Of a stretch of DNA of 21,168 nt, positions 15,127-21,040 are shown in pieces. The stretch comes from CAYUTA01 sp964447605 (GTDB taxonomy: Bacteria; Bacillota; Clostridia; Christensenellales; CAG-138). Below the pieces are notes generated by a model. That model was not told where the DNA came from. It was given only the letters and a program-made list of their open reading frames with translations, and ran no database searches. Position numbers and translations under genes: made by a program. The stretch spans positions 1 to 21,168 of the forward strand of contig CAYUTA010000044.1 in the NCBI GenBank assembly GCA_964447605.1. The letters run 5' to 3'. Every line of letters begins with the position of its first letter. Within the stretch, counting starts at the first letter, position 1.

Positions 15127-15927
15127 ATGTACAGCGTCATCGAGTTGCAAATCCCCGCCCGGAGCAGCCACATTCCCGCCACGCTGACGCTGCCGCAGTC
15201 AGTGGGCTCCTGTCCGCTGGTCGCCCTTGTACATGGCTTTGGCGGCACACGGCAGGAGGGCGGCGGCTATATCCGGATTGCCGAATCGCTGGCGGCGCAC
15301 GGAATCGCCTCCGTTCGGATGGATTTTCCTGGCTGCGGAGACAGCACGGAAAGCTTCCGACTGTGTACGCTGTCCAATATGGTCGGCGATGTGGAAACAT
15401 GCATGGCTGCCGCTTTATCTGCTTATCCGTTGGATGCCGAACGGCTTGGCGTCCTGGGTATGAGCCTTGGCGGGCGCGTGACGATGGAGCTGATCAACCG
15501 GCGGACAATTCCGCTTCCCGCAGCCGTGCTCATTGCGCCCGCCGCTGACAACGAAACCATATGCCAGGTAATCGGCGGCTGGGAGCGATGGAATGCGCTG
15601 TATGCAGCGGCAAAACGGGATGGCTTCGCGCCCATCCCGGATTATTTCGGCGGCCCGGATCTAGAACTGAGCCCCGCATGGTTTTCCGACTTTCTCAACA
15701 TGGACACGCTTGAAGGCGCAAAACCCGGGCCGTGCGCCGTGCGTGTGATCTATGCGGAGGACGATGCCATCGTTGTGCCGGCGTTAAGCAAGCGATGTGC
15801 ATTAGCATATGACGCAAAACTGTCGGAGATCGGCGGCGACGGACATTCCTACGGCTGCTACAGCGAGCGAACCGATGTTTTGCAAAGGGTGATTGATTGC
15901 GTGGTACGTCATTTTCAAAGCGCCTAG
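15127..15927 (+). CDS. Alpha/beta hydrolase, esterase-like
   Basis: The protein has 266 residues and starts at ATG 15127, six bases after the isomerase-like gene, with only a weak ribosome binding site, which suggests coupled translation. The oxyanion motif is HGFGGTRQEGG (36-46), the nucleophile elbow GMSLGG (111-116) gives S113, the acid is D212 or D213 in YAEDDAIV, and the base is H240 in GDGHSYG. This matches compact bacterial acyl and cinnamoyl (feruloyl-type) esterases and dienelactone-hydrolase-like proteins. No signal peptide is present, so it acts inside the cell, perhaps removing an ester group from the imported compound. It is the last gene of the island, and no clear terminator follows. 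Confidence 0.85.
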   Translation: MYSVIELQIPARSSHIPATLTLPQSVGSCPLVALVHGFGGTRQEGGGYIRIAESLAAHGIASVRMDFPGCGDSTESFRLCTLSNMVGDVETCMAAALSAYPLDAERLGVLGMSLGGRVTMELINRRTIPLPAAVLIAPAADNETICQVIGGWERWNALYAAAKRDGFAPIPDYFGGPDLELSPAWFSDFLNMDTLEGAKPGPCAVRVIYAEDDAIVVPALSKRCALAYDAKLSEIGGDGHSYGCYSERTDVLQRVIDCVVRHFQSA

Positions 15928-16122
15928 TTTGATGCGTCTACCTCTGGGAAAGTCGAAAAACGAGTAAGGCAATATACCGAAGTATTATTATAAGGAGCGC
16001 ATACCATACTTTTCGTGTGGACACTATCTAGGGAATGGAGGCATCCTTCAAGAGAAGCCACATCCAATGTGCTATGTGAGAAAGTGGGGCAAGTTGATTA
16101 GGAGAAAAGAGCCATTTTGCTC
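15928..16122. other. Gene-free stretch at the island's right edge
   Basis: About 195 bases after the last operon gene contain no credible gene, RNA or strong hairpin. A ribosome-binding-site-like AAGGAG occurs near 15992 but no reading frame follows. It marks the change from the metabolic island to mobile-element debris. Confidence 0.5.
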
Positions 16123-16182
16123 TTTTGCCACCACCCTGGCAATTTTGCAACCACCTGCCCGAATCTGCCACCACCCCCCGGG
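16123..16182. repeat. Three 20-bp iteron-like direct repeats
   Basis: Three adjacent 20-bp units start at 16123, 16143 and 16163. Each contains the core TGC(C/A)ACCACC at exactly the same place (16126, 16146, 16166), while the right half varies. A period of 20 bp puts the cores on one face of the helix, as in replication iterons or integrase arm sites. An open frame on the minus strand crosses the repeats, but I regard it as spurious. Confidence 0.55.
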
Positions 16183-16205
16183 CAATCGCCAGATTGTATC
16201 ACTAT

Positions 16206-16265
16206 AGCGGTCTTTAGACACCAGAAAAAGCCCTAACTTAGGGATTTTTCTGGTGTCTTTAACCG
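16206..16265. terminator. Long bidirectional terminator-like inverted repeat
   Basis: AGACACCAGAAAAAGCCCTA (16216-16235) pairs with a right arm at about 16239-16258 with one mismatch and a very short loop. The outer GCGGT and ACCGC also pair. A- and T-runs flank the core on both sides, so it could end transcription in either direction. It lies between the iteron-like repeats and the next minus-strand gene. Confidence 0.6.
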
Positions 16266-16328
16266 CTCCGTTCCCGCCCCTTTCCGCTCCGCTTGTCAAC
16301 CTTTTATCCCTCTTTTGTACCGAAACGC

Positions 16329-16366
16329 AAAAAAGCCCCGCCCGGTTTTTACCCGGACGGGGCTTT
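16329..16366 (-). terminator. Rho-independent terminator of the 16376-16606 gene
   Basis: GCCCCG-C-CCGG (16335-16345) pairs with CCGG-A-CGGGGC (16353-16363) around a 7-base loop, with AAAAAA on the left. On the minus strand this is a GC-rich hairpin followed by a T-run, just after the stop of the small gene at 16376. Confidence 0.8.
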
Positions 16367-16375
16367 CGCTTCGTG

Positions 16376-16606
16376 TTATTCCTCCTGCTCTACCGCTTCA
16401 TCGATAAGCAGGCCCGAATCATTTTTGAGCTTAATAATCCAGCTTTCTGCCGTGTCCGTAATCCAAAGTTCCACGTCCACGGACGCCGCCGCAAGCGCGT
16501 CTTTTGTAGGCTGCGACAGCTTATCAATTGCCTTTTCTTTGAGCATAACGCCTAGTTCGTTGATTTCCTGTTTTGTCAATTTGTGGTTCGCGTTTGCCTC
16601 TTTCAT
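16376..16606 (-). CDS. Small hypothetical protein, probably the 3' part of a longer gene
   Basis: It encodes 76 residues from ATG 16606-16604. The text is acidic and lysine-rich with a helical first half (KLTKQEINELGVMLKEKAID) and a compact second half (VELWITDTAESWIIKLKNDS). I do not recognise the family, though it has the look of small phage or integrative-element proteins. Good sequence continues upstream in frame (GDLEQTVVEKMKEAN) to a stop near 16635. Further upstream it resumes in another frame as LQNAAQAIKELTKSVKTT to about 16695, so the true start was probably lost through a frameshift and a truncation. No convincing ribosome binding site precedes ATG 16606. A good terminator follows. 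Confidence 0.4.
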   Translation of the reverse strand: MKEANANHKLTKQEINELGVMLKEKAIDKLSQPTKDALAAASVDVELWITDTAESWIIKLKNDSGLLIDEAVEQEE

Positions 16607-16689
16607 TTTCTCAACTACTGTTTGTTCGAGGTCCCCACGGTTGTTTTAACCGATTTCGTCAGTTCTTTGATTGCCTGCGCTGCATTCTG

Positions 16690-17045
16690 CAAGGCAATAT
16701 AAAAACGATCTGTCTGATATCACTGGCATTTTGTGGGAACACAACAACCGAGAAACGCCAATTCCATACGAACGCATTGAAGCAGCGGTTTGCCAATTAT
16801 ACGGTGGTTGGGAGGATGGGCCGGAAATATCGCAGGCCTTTATACAGGCCGTTTACGCAACGCCGAATTATGAGGAACTATATCAGCGTTACCGCAGTGA
16901 AGAGCTGTCCTCGCGGGATGCGTTGTTGGACTTGGAGGCCGATTATCCCAGCATAACGGATGGCGATAACCTAAACGAAATCTTGGTGCAGGCCAAACAC
17001 CGCATGCAGCAAAAGAATCCAAAGCGTAAACAACCGGAGCGATAG
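16690..17045 (+). pseudogene. C-terminal fragment resembling DUF6036-type proteins
   Basis: A plus-strand frame ends at 17045 and encodes YKNDLSDITGILWEHNNRET, then PIPYERIEAAVCQLYGGWED and EELYQRYRSEELSSRDALLD. This helical, acidic sequence resembles the C-terminal part of DUF6036-type nucleotidyltransferase-like proteins, where a (S)DIxGILxEH stretch follows the catalytic part. The nucleotidyltransferase core is missing, and sequence before about 16690 belongs to the oppositely oriented small gene. No good start or ribosome binding site exists. I infer a 5'-deleted gene of a former mobile element. The family name is tentative. Confidence 0.4.
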
Positions 17046-17050
17046 CTTTA

Positions 17051-17165
17051 TGGGTATCCCAATTCGTATACTGCGCCCGTATAGTATTCCGGATACCCAT
17101 ACCAAGCGCTTGTTTATAGGTATCCGTATACCTATACGTGTCAGATACCCGTATAAACATACCTA
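17051..17165. repeat. Cluster of GGTATCC / GGATACC palindromes
   Basis: TGGGTATCC (17051-17059) and GGATACCCA (17091-17099) form a perfect 9-bp inverted repeat with ATACT/AGTAT nested inside. TATAGGTAT and ATACCTATA (17115-17136) form a second perfect 9-bp dyad around CCGT. Further half sites occur at 17144-17150 (GATACCC) and 17160-17166 (an ACCTATA-like site). The short frame across the region (a repetitive IPIR/YPY text) is a by-product of these repeats and not a convincing gene. Confidence 0.5.
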
Positions 17166-17304
17166 TAGATGGCGCCCCCCTTATCCCTATGTCTTTGACG
17201 TAATCCAAGACATATATCGGTACAGCCCTCCCCGATCCTTCTCCAGCGCCGCTAAGGATTGATTCCCATCAAAGAAAGAAGCTTCGCCCGTGGCTCCCTC
17301 CGCC

Positions 17305-17379
17305 GCGGCAGCTTGCCTGCCGCATTCAGGCAAGCATAGCGTTTGTATGACAAACGCCGCTTCAGGGGCGCACCCCTGA
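17305..17379. other. Tandem hairpin region, possible oriT or structured RNA
   Basis: Three perfect stem-loops follow each other: GCTTGCCTG/CAGGCAAGC (17311-17319 with 17327-17335), GCGTTTGT/ACAAACGC (17339-17346 with 17350-17357) and TCAGGGG/CCCCTGA (17362-17368 with 17373-17379). A competing hairpin GCGGCAG/CTGCCGC (17305-17311 with 17317-17323) shares bases with the first, so two states are possible. A small mobile-element gene remnant starts 55 bases downstream. The arrangement suits a transfer origin or regulatory RNA. I saw no T-run. Confidence 0.45.
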
Positions 17380-17433
17380 CCCCAATGTCGCCTATGGGCG
17401 GAGAGAACGGCAGCGCCGCTGAAAAGAAGAGCC

Positions 17434-17582
17434 ATGACCAAAGAAATCACCCGCGAACTGTGCCTGCGGCTTAAGGTATATGCGTTGATGGAGAAGGTGG
17501 CAGCAGGATAACGAATACGTGCCCGTCATTACAGGTCGAATTTGAAGGCACAGTCGCCGAGAAACAAAAAGAGAGCAACTAG
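17434..17582 (+). pseudogene. Small mobile-element gene, frameshifted
   Basis: ATG 17434 opens MTKEITRELCLRLKVYALME followed by KVAAG and a stop at 17509-17511. The other frames continue as DNEYVPVITGR and then EFEGTVAEKQKESN up to TAG 17580-17582. Joined, these give a plausible protein of about 50 residues, so two small indels (near 17507 and near 17539) have broken it. Short proteins of this kind sit near transfer genes in clostridial integrative elements, as far as I recall. No domain is recognised. Confidence 0.45.
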
Positions 17583-17624
17583 GTTAAGCCAAACGTCAAG
17601 ATCGTCCAAAGGCAAGCAAAACGG

Positions 17625-17936
17625 TTATATCAGATTCCAGTATTCCGTTCGGCAATTTACAATAGCATGAATGGTAACGATCTTTGCCTCGCCGTCGACC
17701 TTGCAGAAAACCAGTTACTTTTCGAAGATCAAAATCCGAAAGCCCTGTTTCTTCAATATGCTGTAGCGTGGCGTTACCCCTGAATGAGGAAAGCCGGCAA
17801 GTCGCATAATCGCTGCCTCGATCCCGTCCAGACAGTCAAGCGCAAGGTAAACGTCACCCGAATCATCGGCAATGTACTGGATGAGGCTGTAGAGTTGGTC
17901 GTTTGCTTGGTCCGTTCGTTGAATGCGATACTTCAT
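17625..17936 (-). pseudogene. parE: ParE/RelE-type toxin gene with in-frame stop
   Basis: The minus-strand frame starts at ATG 17936-17934 and reads MKYRIQRTDQANDQLYSLIQ, then YIADDSGD, then GIEAAIMRLAGFPHSGVTPR and GFRILIFEK, which is the ParE/RelE pattern. A TAA stop (17717-17715) comes after 73 codons, but the same frame continues as LVFCKVDGEAKIVTIHAIVN and CRTEYWNLI to TAA 17627-17625. That is exactly the missing ParE C terminus (103 codons in total, the usual length). The stop probably replaces a tyrosine codon in '..FEKYLVF..'. The toxin is therefore likely inactive, since C-terminal strands are needed for fold and gyrase or ribosome contact. It overlaps the antitoxin gene by 4 bases. 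Confidence 0.75.
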
Positions 17937-18202
17937 CCATTCTTCCTCGCAAGCAGTTGCGCGCGGATGCCGTCAAAGGTTTTCTGCATGGGGGCAACGC
18001 GTCCGATAGCGACGTCCTCTTCCGAATTCGCAAGCATACGCAGCAATTCCAGCTCTGCCCTCATTTGACGGTAATCCTGCAGATTCAGTACCGCCGTATC
18101 GCCGCGACCGTTTACTGTAATAATGACTGGCTGCCGCGTCTCCCGGCAAAGCTTTGAAATTTCGTTACAGTGATTCCGCAGATCAGCGGACGGGCGAATC
18201 AT
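17933..18202 (-). CDS. Phd/YefM-family antitoxin
   Basis: The protein has 89 residues from ATG 18202-18200. The N terminus MIRPSADLRNHCNEISKLCR followed by ETRQPVIITVNGRGDTAVLN is the classic Phd/YefM DNA-binding fold ('..R.n..eI...c....PviiT.nG.gd.vl..ldeY'), and the C-terminal helix would wrap the toxin. It precedes the toxin gene and overlaps it in ATGA, the normal order for Phd/ParE or YefM/RelE pairs. AAGGAG lies about 20 bases upstream of this ATG, which is rather far, and only weak purine-rich sequence is closer. The antitoxin is intact while its toxin carries a nonsense codon. It could still act as a repressor at its own promoter. Confidence 0.85.
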   Translation of the reverse strand: MIRPSADLRNHCNEISKLCRETRQPVIITVNGRGDTAVLNLQDYRQMRAELELLRMLANSEEDVAIGRVAPMQKTFDGIRAQLLARKNG

Positions 18203-18236
18203 TTCTTCCGTAGCCCCAATTCTCCTTTGTGTTCAA

Positions 18237-18265
18237 ATTGTACAATAATATGTTTACATCGCCAA
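18237..18265 (-). promoter_or_regulatory. Promoter of the toxin-antitoxin operon
   Basis: On the minus strand, TTGGCG (18260-18265) and TACAAT (18237-18242) are separated by exactly 17 bases, about 35 bases upstream of the antitoxin start. Both boxes are close to the sigma-A consensus. The AT-rich region contains short dyads that could bind the antitoxin. Confidence 0.55.
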
Positions 18266-18580
18266 CAATACATACGTACTTGGTCCGCATCAAATTGTTG
18301 CTCTACAATACATCTTGGACAGAGGGAGGGACGAAAAGCAAAAGAGTAACACAAGACATGGAGTACGGGCAATCAATCCCTGATGTGCTACACAAAGAAA
18401 TCGTGGTTTGTAATTGACTTTGGAATGTCCTATATAGTGTAGGCAAGAATGATAACCAGAGCGCCTTTGGCAAACATACCACAACCTGGGGACGCGCTTG
18501 CCATGGGCGGCGTCAACATAACGCCGCGCAAAAATGAAAGCATTTACTTTTCTCCATGCTTGCGGGCGACAAGGAGGAGG
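18266..18580. other. Stretch without a credible gene
   Basis: Short open frames cross this region on both strands, but none has a good ribosome binding site or a recognisable family pattern. I see no terminator or RNA gene. It separates the toxin-antitoxin pair from the broken sugar-transport gene. Confidence 0.5.
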
Positions 18581-18966
18581 TCAGCCTTTCACAGAACCTT
18601 GCATCAGCCCCGACACAAGATACTTGCCAAGGCAGGTGAACACGATTAAGACTGGAATGATCGCAAAGCTTGCCGCGGCGGTCAGCGGACCCCATTCCAC
18701 GCCGAAATAGCCCATATAGTTGTAGATGGCCATTTGCAGAGGCCGCAGCTTGCTGGAGTTGATCATAACGGAAGATACGATGAATTCATTCCATGCGCCA
18801 ATGAATATAAAGATTGCAGCCGAAGCCATTGCGAGCCGGTTTAGACGCGGTATGAGCCGGAAAACGATGTATGCGCGCGAACAGCCGTCAATCGCCGCAG
18901 CTTCTTCGATTTCGATCGGGATGCTTTCCAGTCCGCCGCGCAATATCCAGATGGACATCGGCAGAT
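18581..18966 (-). pseudogene. Carbohydrate ABC permease (MalG type), C-terminal fragment
   Basis: The minus strand from about 18966 to TGA 18583-18581 encodes NLPMSIWILRGGLESIPIEI, then EEAAAIDGCSRAYIVFRLIP. This is the EAA loop that docks on the ATPase in MalG-type permeases. Two membrane helices follow (LAMASAAIFIFIGAWNEFIV, and AAASFAIIPVLIVFTCLGKY) with the family ending LVSGLMQGSVKG. Only the last ~128 residues of a ~280-residue protein remain. The frame upstream to 19051 is unrelated. Partner permease, binding protein and ATPase genes are absent from the window. The 5' cut coincides with the start of a plus-strand NagA fragment. Confidence 0.8.
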
Positions 18967-18976
18967 TATTGCCTGC

Positions 18977-19165
18977 ATGCAAAACGCGGCCGCGTTCGGC
19001 ATCCCGCGTGAGCAGGCGGTTCTGTCCGCCACGCTCCTTCCGGCGCGGCAAATCGGTCGCGAAGCGGAGATCGGCTCCATCGAGCCGGGCAAATACGCGG
19101 ATTTTGTCGTGTGCGACGAGCAGCTCAACAGAAAGAACGTCTATATCGGCGGAAAACCCGTTTAG
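18977..19165 (+). pseudogene. nagA: N-acetylglucosamine-6-phosphate deacetylase, C-terminal fragment
   Basis: The plus strand encodes NAAAFGIPREQAVLSATLLP, then ARQIGREAEIGSIEPGKYAD and FVVCDEQLNRKNVYIGGKPV. The pattern 'a...a...PA...G....G.i..Gk.ADlvv.d....v....i.G' is the C-terminal helix and final beta-sandwich strands of NagA and related amidohydrolases. Only about 60 of roughly 380 residues remain, and all catalytic parts are gone. The ATG at 18977 is fortuitous, with no ribosome binding site. The fragment begins where the minus-strand permease fragment begins, so a deletion or rearrangement removed the 5' ends of both genes. Amino-sugar catabolism and a sugar ABC importer are common neighbours. 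Confidence 0.75.
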
Positions 19166-19286
19166 GGTCGTTTCACCCTGTCGCCGCCCAGGTGGTACCC
19201 GTCACCGCACGCACCATGCAAAAAGCCCCCTTCCCATTCGAAATGGAAGCTATATTCGCGGCTCACCCGATCGGTGATGCCTCTCC

Positions 19287-20063
19287 TTATTCCTGCCATA
19301 CCTTCCAAGGCGCGTTTCCCGTTGCCCAGAGCATTTCCAATCACTGTTTCTCCCTCTGCATATCCATACATTTCCAGAATCCTTCGTGTCGATAAGCCAT
19401 CCGTTCTCCGTTGGAAGCGAGTCGGTCAAGCGGTTCTTTTTCCAGTACGCATTGATCGTCCGTCAGATAATCAAATATTGCAGGTCCGCAAATCATGAAA
19501 CCGCTGTTGATCAGGCTTGCGTCCGAATCATGTTTCTCATGGAAAGCTTCAATCCTGTCGTTCTCTGCCAAGCCAAGCACGCCGAACCGTTGTCCTGCAT
19601 TGATAGCCGGCAAGCATTGCAATCCTACCATGTGCACGATGGAAGGCAAGTTCACGAACAAGATCTACGTTTGATACGCCATCGCCGCAGGTTAAAAAGA
19701 ACGGCCCGTCACCGACAAACTTCCGGATATGTCTGACGCGTCCACCTGTCATTGTTGATAATCCCGTGTCCACGACAGTCACACGCCACGGCTCAGTATA
19801 GTTGTCGTGCACCTCCATGGAGTTTGATCGGAGGTCGAACTTATATCTGACGTATGCAGAAAATAATCTGCAAAATACTCCTTGATAATATGCTGCTTAT
19901 ATCCCGCGCAGATGATCAAGTCGTTGAAGTCATAGTGCGAATAGAGTTTCAGCACATGCTACAAAATGGGTTGATCGCCCACCTCTATCATTGGCTTTGG
20001 CCTGAGATGAACTTCCTCTGAGATACGCGTGCCGAACCCTCCGGCTAAGATTACTACTTTCAT
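19287..20063 (-). pseudogene. rfbF: Glucose-1-phosphate cytidylyltransferase, multiply disrupted
   Basis: The minus strand from ATG 20063-20061 (GAGG upstream) to TAA 19289-19287 spans 259 codons, the family's normal length. It begins MKVVILAGGFGTRISEEVHL then RPKPMIEVGDQPIL, which is the nucleotide-binding loop. The middle reads YKQHIIKEYFADYFLH, FDLRSNSMEVHDNYTEPWRV and TCGDGVSNVDL. The end reads RFGVLGLAENDRIEAFHEKH, DSDASLINSGFMI and QREKQ, then LEMLWATGNAPWKVW. Defects are TAG at codon 35 (19961-19959, probably from Trp), a one-base loss near 19841-19846, a one-base gain near 19607-19610 that restores frame, and TGA at 19343-19341 (probably from Arg CGA). The gene made CDP-glucose for surface-sugar synthesis and cannot work now. 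The dehydratase partner (RfbG) is not recognisable downstream. Confidence 0.85.
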
Positions 20064-20254
20064 TATCTGTCCTCATAAACAAATGGAAAATTCGTATATC
20101 CCTGACCGCAATGCTGGATACCTACGGGCGATGATCGGCGCGGAAGGTTTTATATCCTTTCGGAGCAGTCATAACTTGTAGTATGATATAAAACGTACCG
20201 TCGGGCATTCCAACGGCACAATTTCTGACTGTCCTAAAGGAAATTCACTTGCCC
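20064..20254. other. Intergenic region, nothing recognised
   Basis: About 190 bases separate the cytidylyltransferase remnant from the IclR gene. No frame, strong hairpin or clear promoter is seen, apart from AT-rich stretches around 20140-20195. Confidence 0.4.
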
Positions 20255-21040
20255 TTACCGTTCCCAGCAACGGTACATCTGGTGCGAAATCTCAGCGGAT
20301 GCCTCCTGCAAAGCTGGCAAATAAGTTAACAAATCGTCCGGATTGTTAACGCCGACAAACCCGCTAAACGACAATGCGGCGATTATATTGCCCTCGTTAT
20401 CCCGCACAGGAACGGCGATGCAGCTCCCGTTCTCTGCCGATTCGCGGCTATCGAACGCATATCCGTTCTTTGCAACGGAACGCAATTCCTGCCAGAATAC
20501 TTCCGGATCGGTGATCGTGTACTTGGTCAGCGGCACCATTTCACACGAGCCAATGATCTGTTCCGCGAGACCGATCGGCAGCTCCGAAAGCAGCACTTTT
20601 CCGCCCGAACAGGCATAGAATGGCAATTCCGTAAGCAACGGAGGCACATAGTCTACGAGGCTCTTCGTGCGGGACTGTTGTAAAATGTAGCAATGTGCGC
20701 CCTCGCGCACGATCAGGTTCATCGCCTGTGCAAACTTCGCTGTATATCGTTCCATTACAAACGCAGAGATCTCTTTGAGCGCCAGCAGCAGATTGTTTTT
20801 CTCCATGACAAAACTGATCTTCTGCCCGATGATATAACGGTCGTCGTTGCACTGGTATACCCAGCCGTTGGTCTCCAACGTTTTCAAAATCCGGAAAGTG
20901 GTGGAAGGATTGATATCGCAGAGCTTGGCGATTTCATTCACGCCAAGGCGTGTCCGTCTAGTGCGCAACGTGTCCAATACGTTCAATGCACGTTCGACCA
21001 TTTTGATCGTTTCTGTACTCTGTACGGTTTGTACTTCCAA
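20255..21040 (-). CDS. IclR-family transcriptional regulator
   Basis: The protein has 261 residues. The start is taken as TTG 21040-21038, with GAGG about 10 bases upstream. The next in-frame ATG (21001) lacks a ribosome binding site, and the frame is closed by a stop just upstream of the TTG. Residues about 12-75 form the winged helix-turn-helix (MVERALNVLDTLRTRRTRLG, VNEIAKLCDINPSTTFRILK, TLETNGWVYQ). Residues 85-260 form the IclR effector domain (GAHCYILQQSRTKSLVDYVP, then PFYACSGGKVLLSELP, and GYAFDSRESAENGSCIAVPV, RDNEGNIIAALSFSGF). IclR proteins are dimeric repressors or activators of catabolic operons that sense small carbon compounds. Its present neighbours are broken genes, so its target is probably outside the window or lost. 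It appears intact. Confidence 0.9.
   Translation of the reverse strand: MEVQTVQSTETIKMVERALNVLDTLRTRRTRLGVNEIAKLCDINPSTTFRILKTLETNGWVYQCNDDRYIIGQKISFVMEKNNLLLALKEISAFVMERYTAKFAQAMNLIVREGAHCYILQQSRTKSLVDYVPPLLTELPFYACSGGKVLLSELPIGLAEQIIGSCEMVPLTKYTITDPEVFWQELRSVAKNGYAFDSRESAENGSCIAVPVRDNEGNIIAALSFSGFVGVNNPDDLLTYLPALQEASAEISHQMYRCWER

Noticed and set aside
16123..16182. CRISPR array
   Set aside because: The units are 20 bp with no spacers, and no cas genes occur in the window.
16072..16299. A 75-codon minus-strand frame across the 20-bp repeats and terminator
   Set aside because: Its sequence is dictated by the repeats and the inverted repeat, with no start signal. It probably reflects a conserved non-coding region.
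17050..17262. A plus-strand frame with repetitive IPIR/YPY text
   Set aside because: The repetition follows from the GGTATCC palindromes. No credible protein fold and no ribosome binding site.
17187..17450. An 87-codon minus-strand frame across the tandem hairpins
   Set aside because: It only reads through palindromic DNA and has no ribosome binding site. The plus-strand remnant at 17434 is more convincing.
18449..18649. A 66-codon plus-strand frame before the permease fragment
   Set aside because: Its second half overlaps the recognisable minus-strand permease end, and the first half has no pattern or ribosome binding site.
19162..19371. A 69-codon minus-strand frame after the cytidylyltransferase remnant
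   Set aside because: It overlaps the true C terminus of that remnant in another frame, and no CDP-glucose dehydratase start is recognisable.
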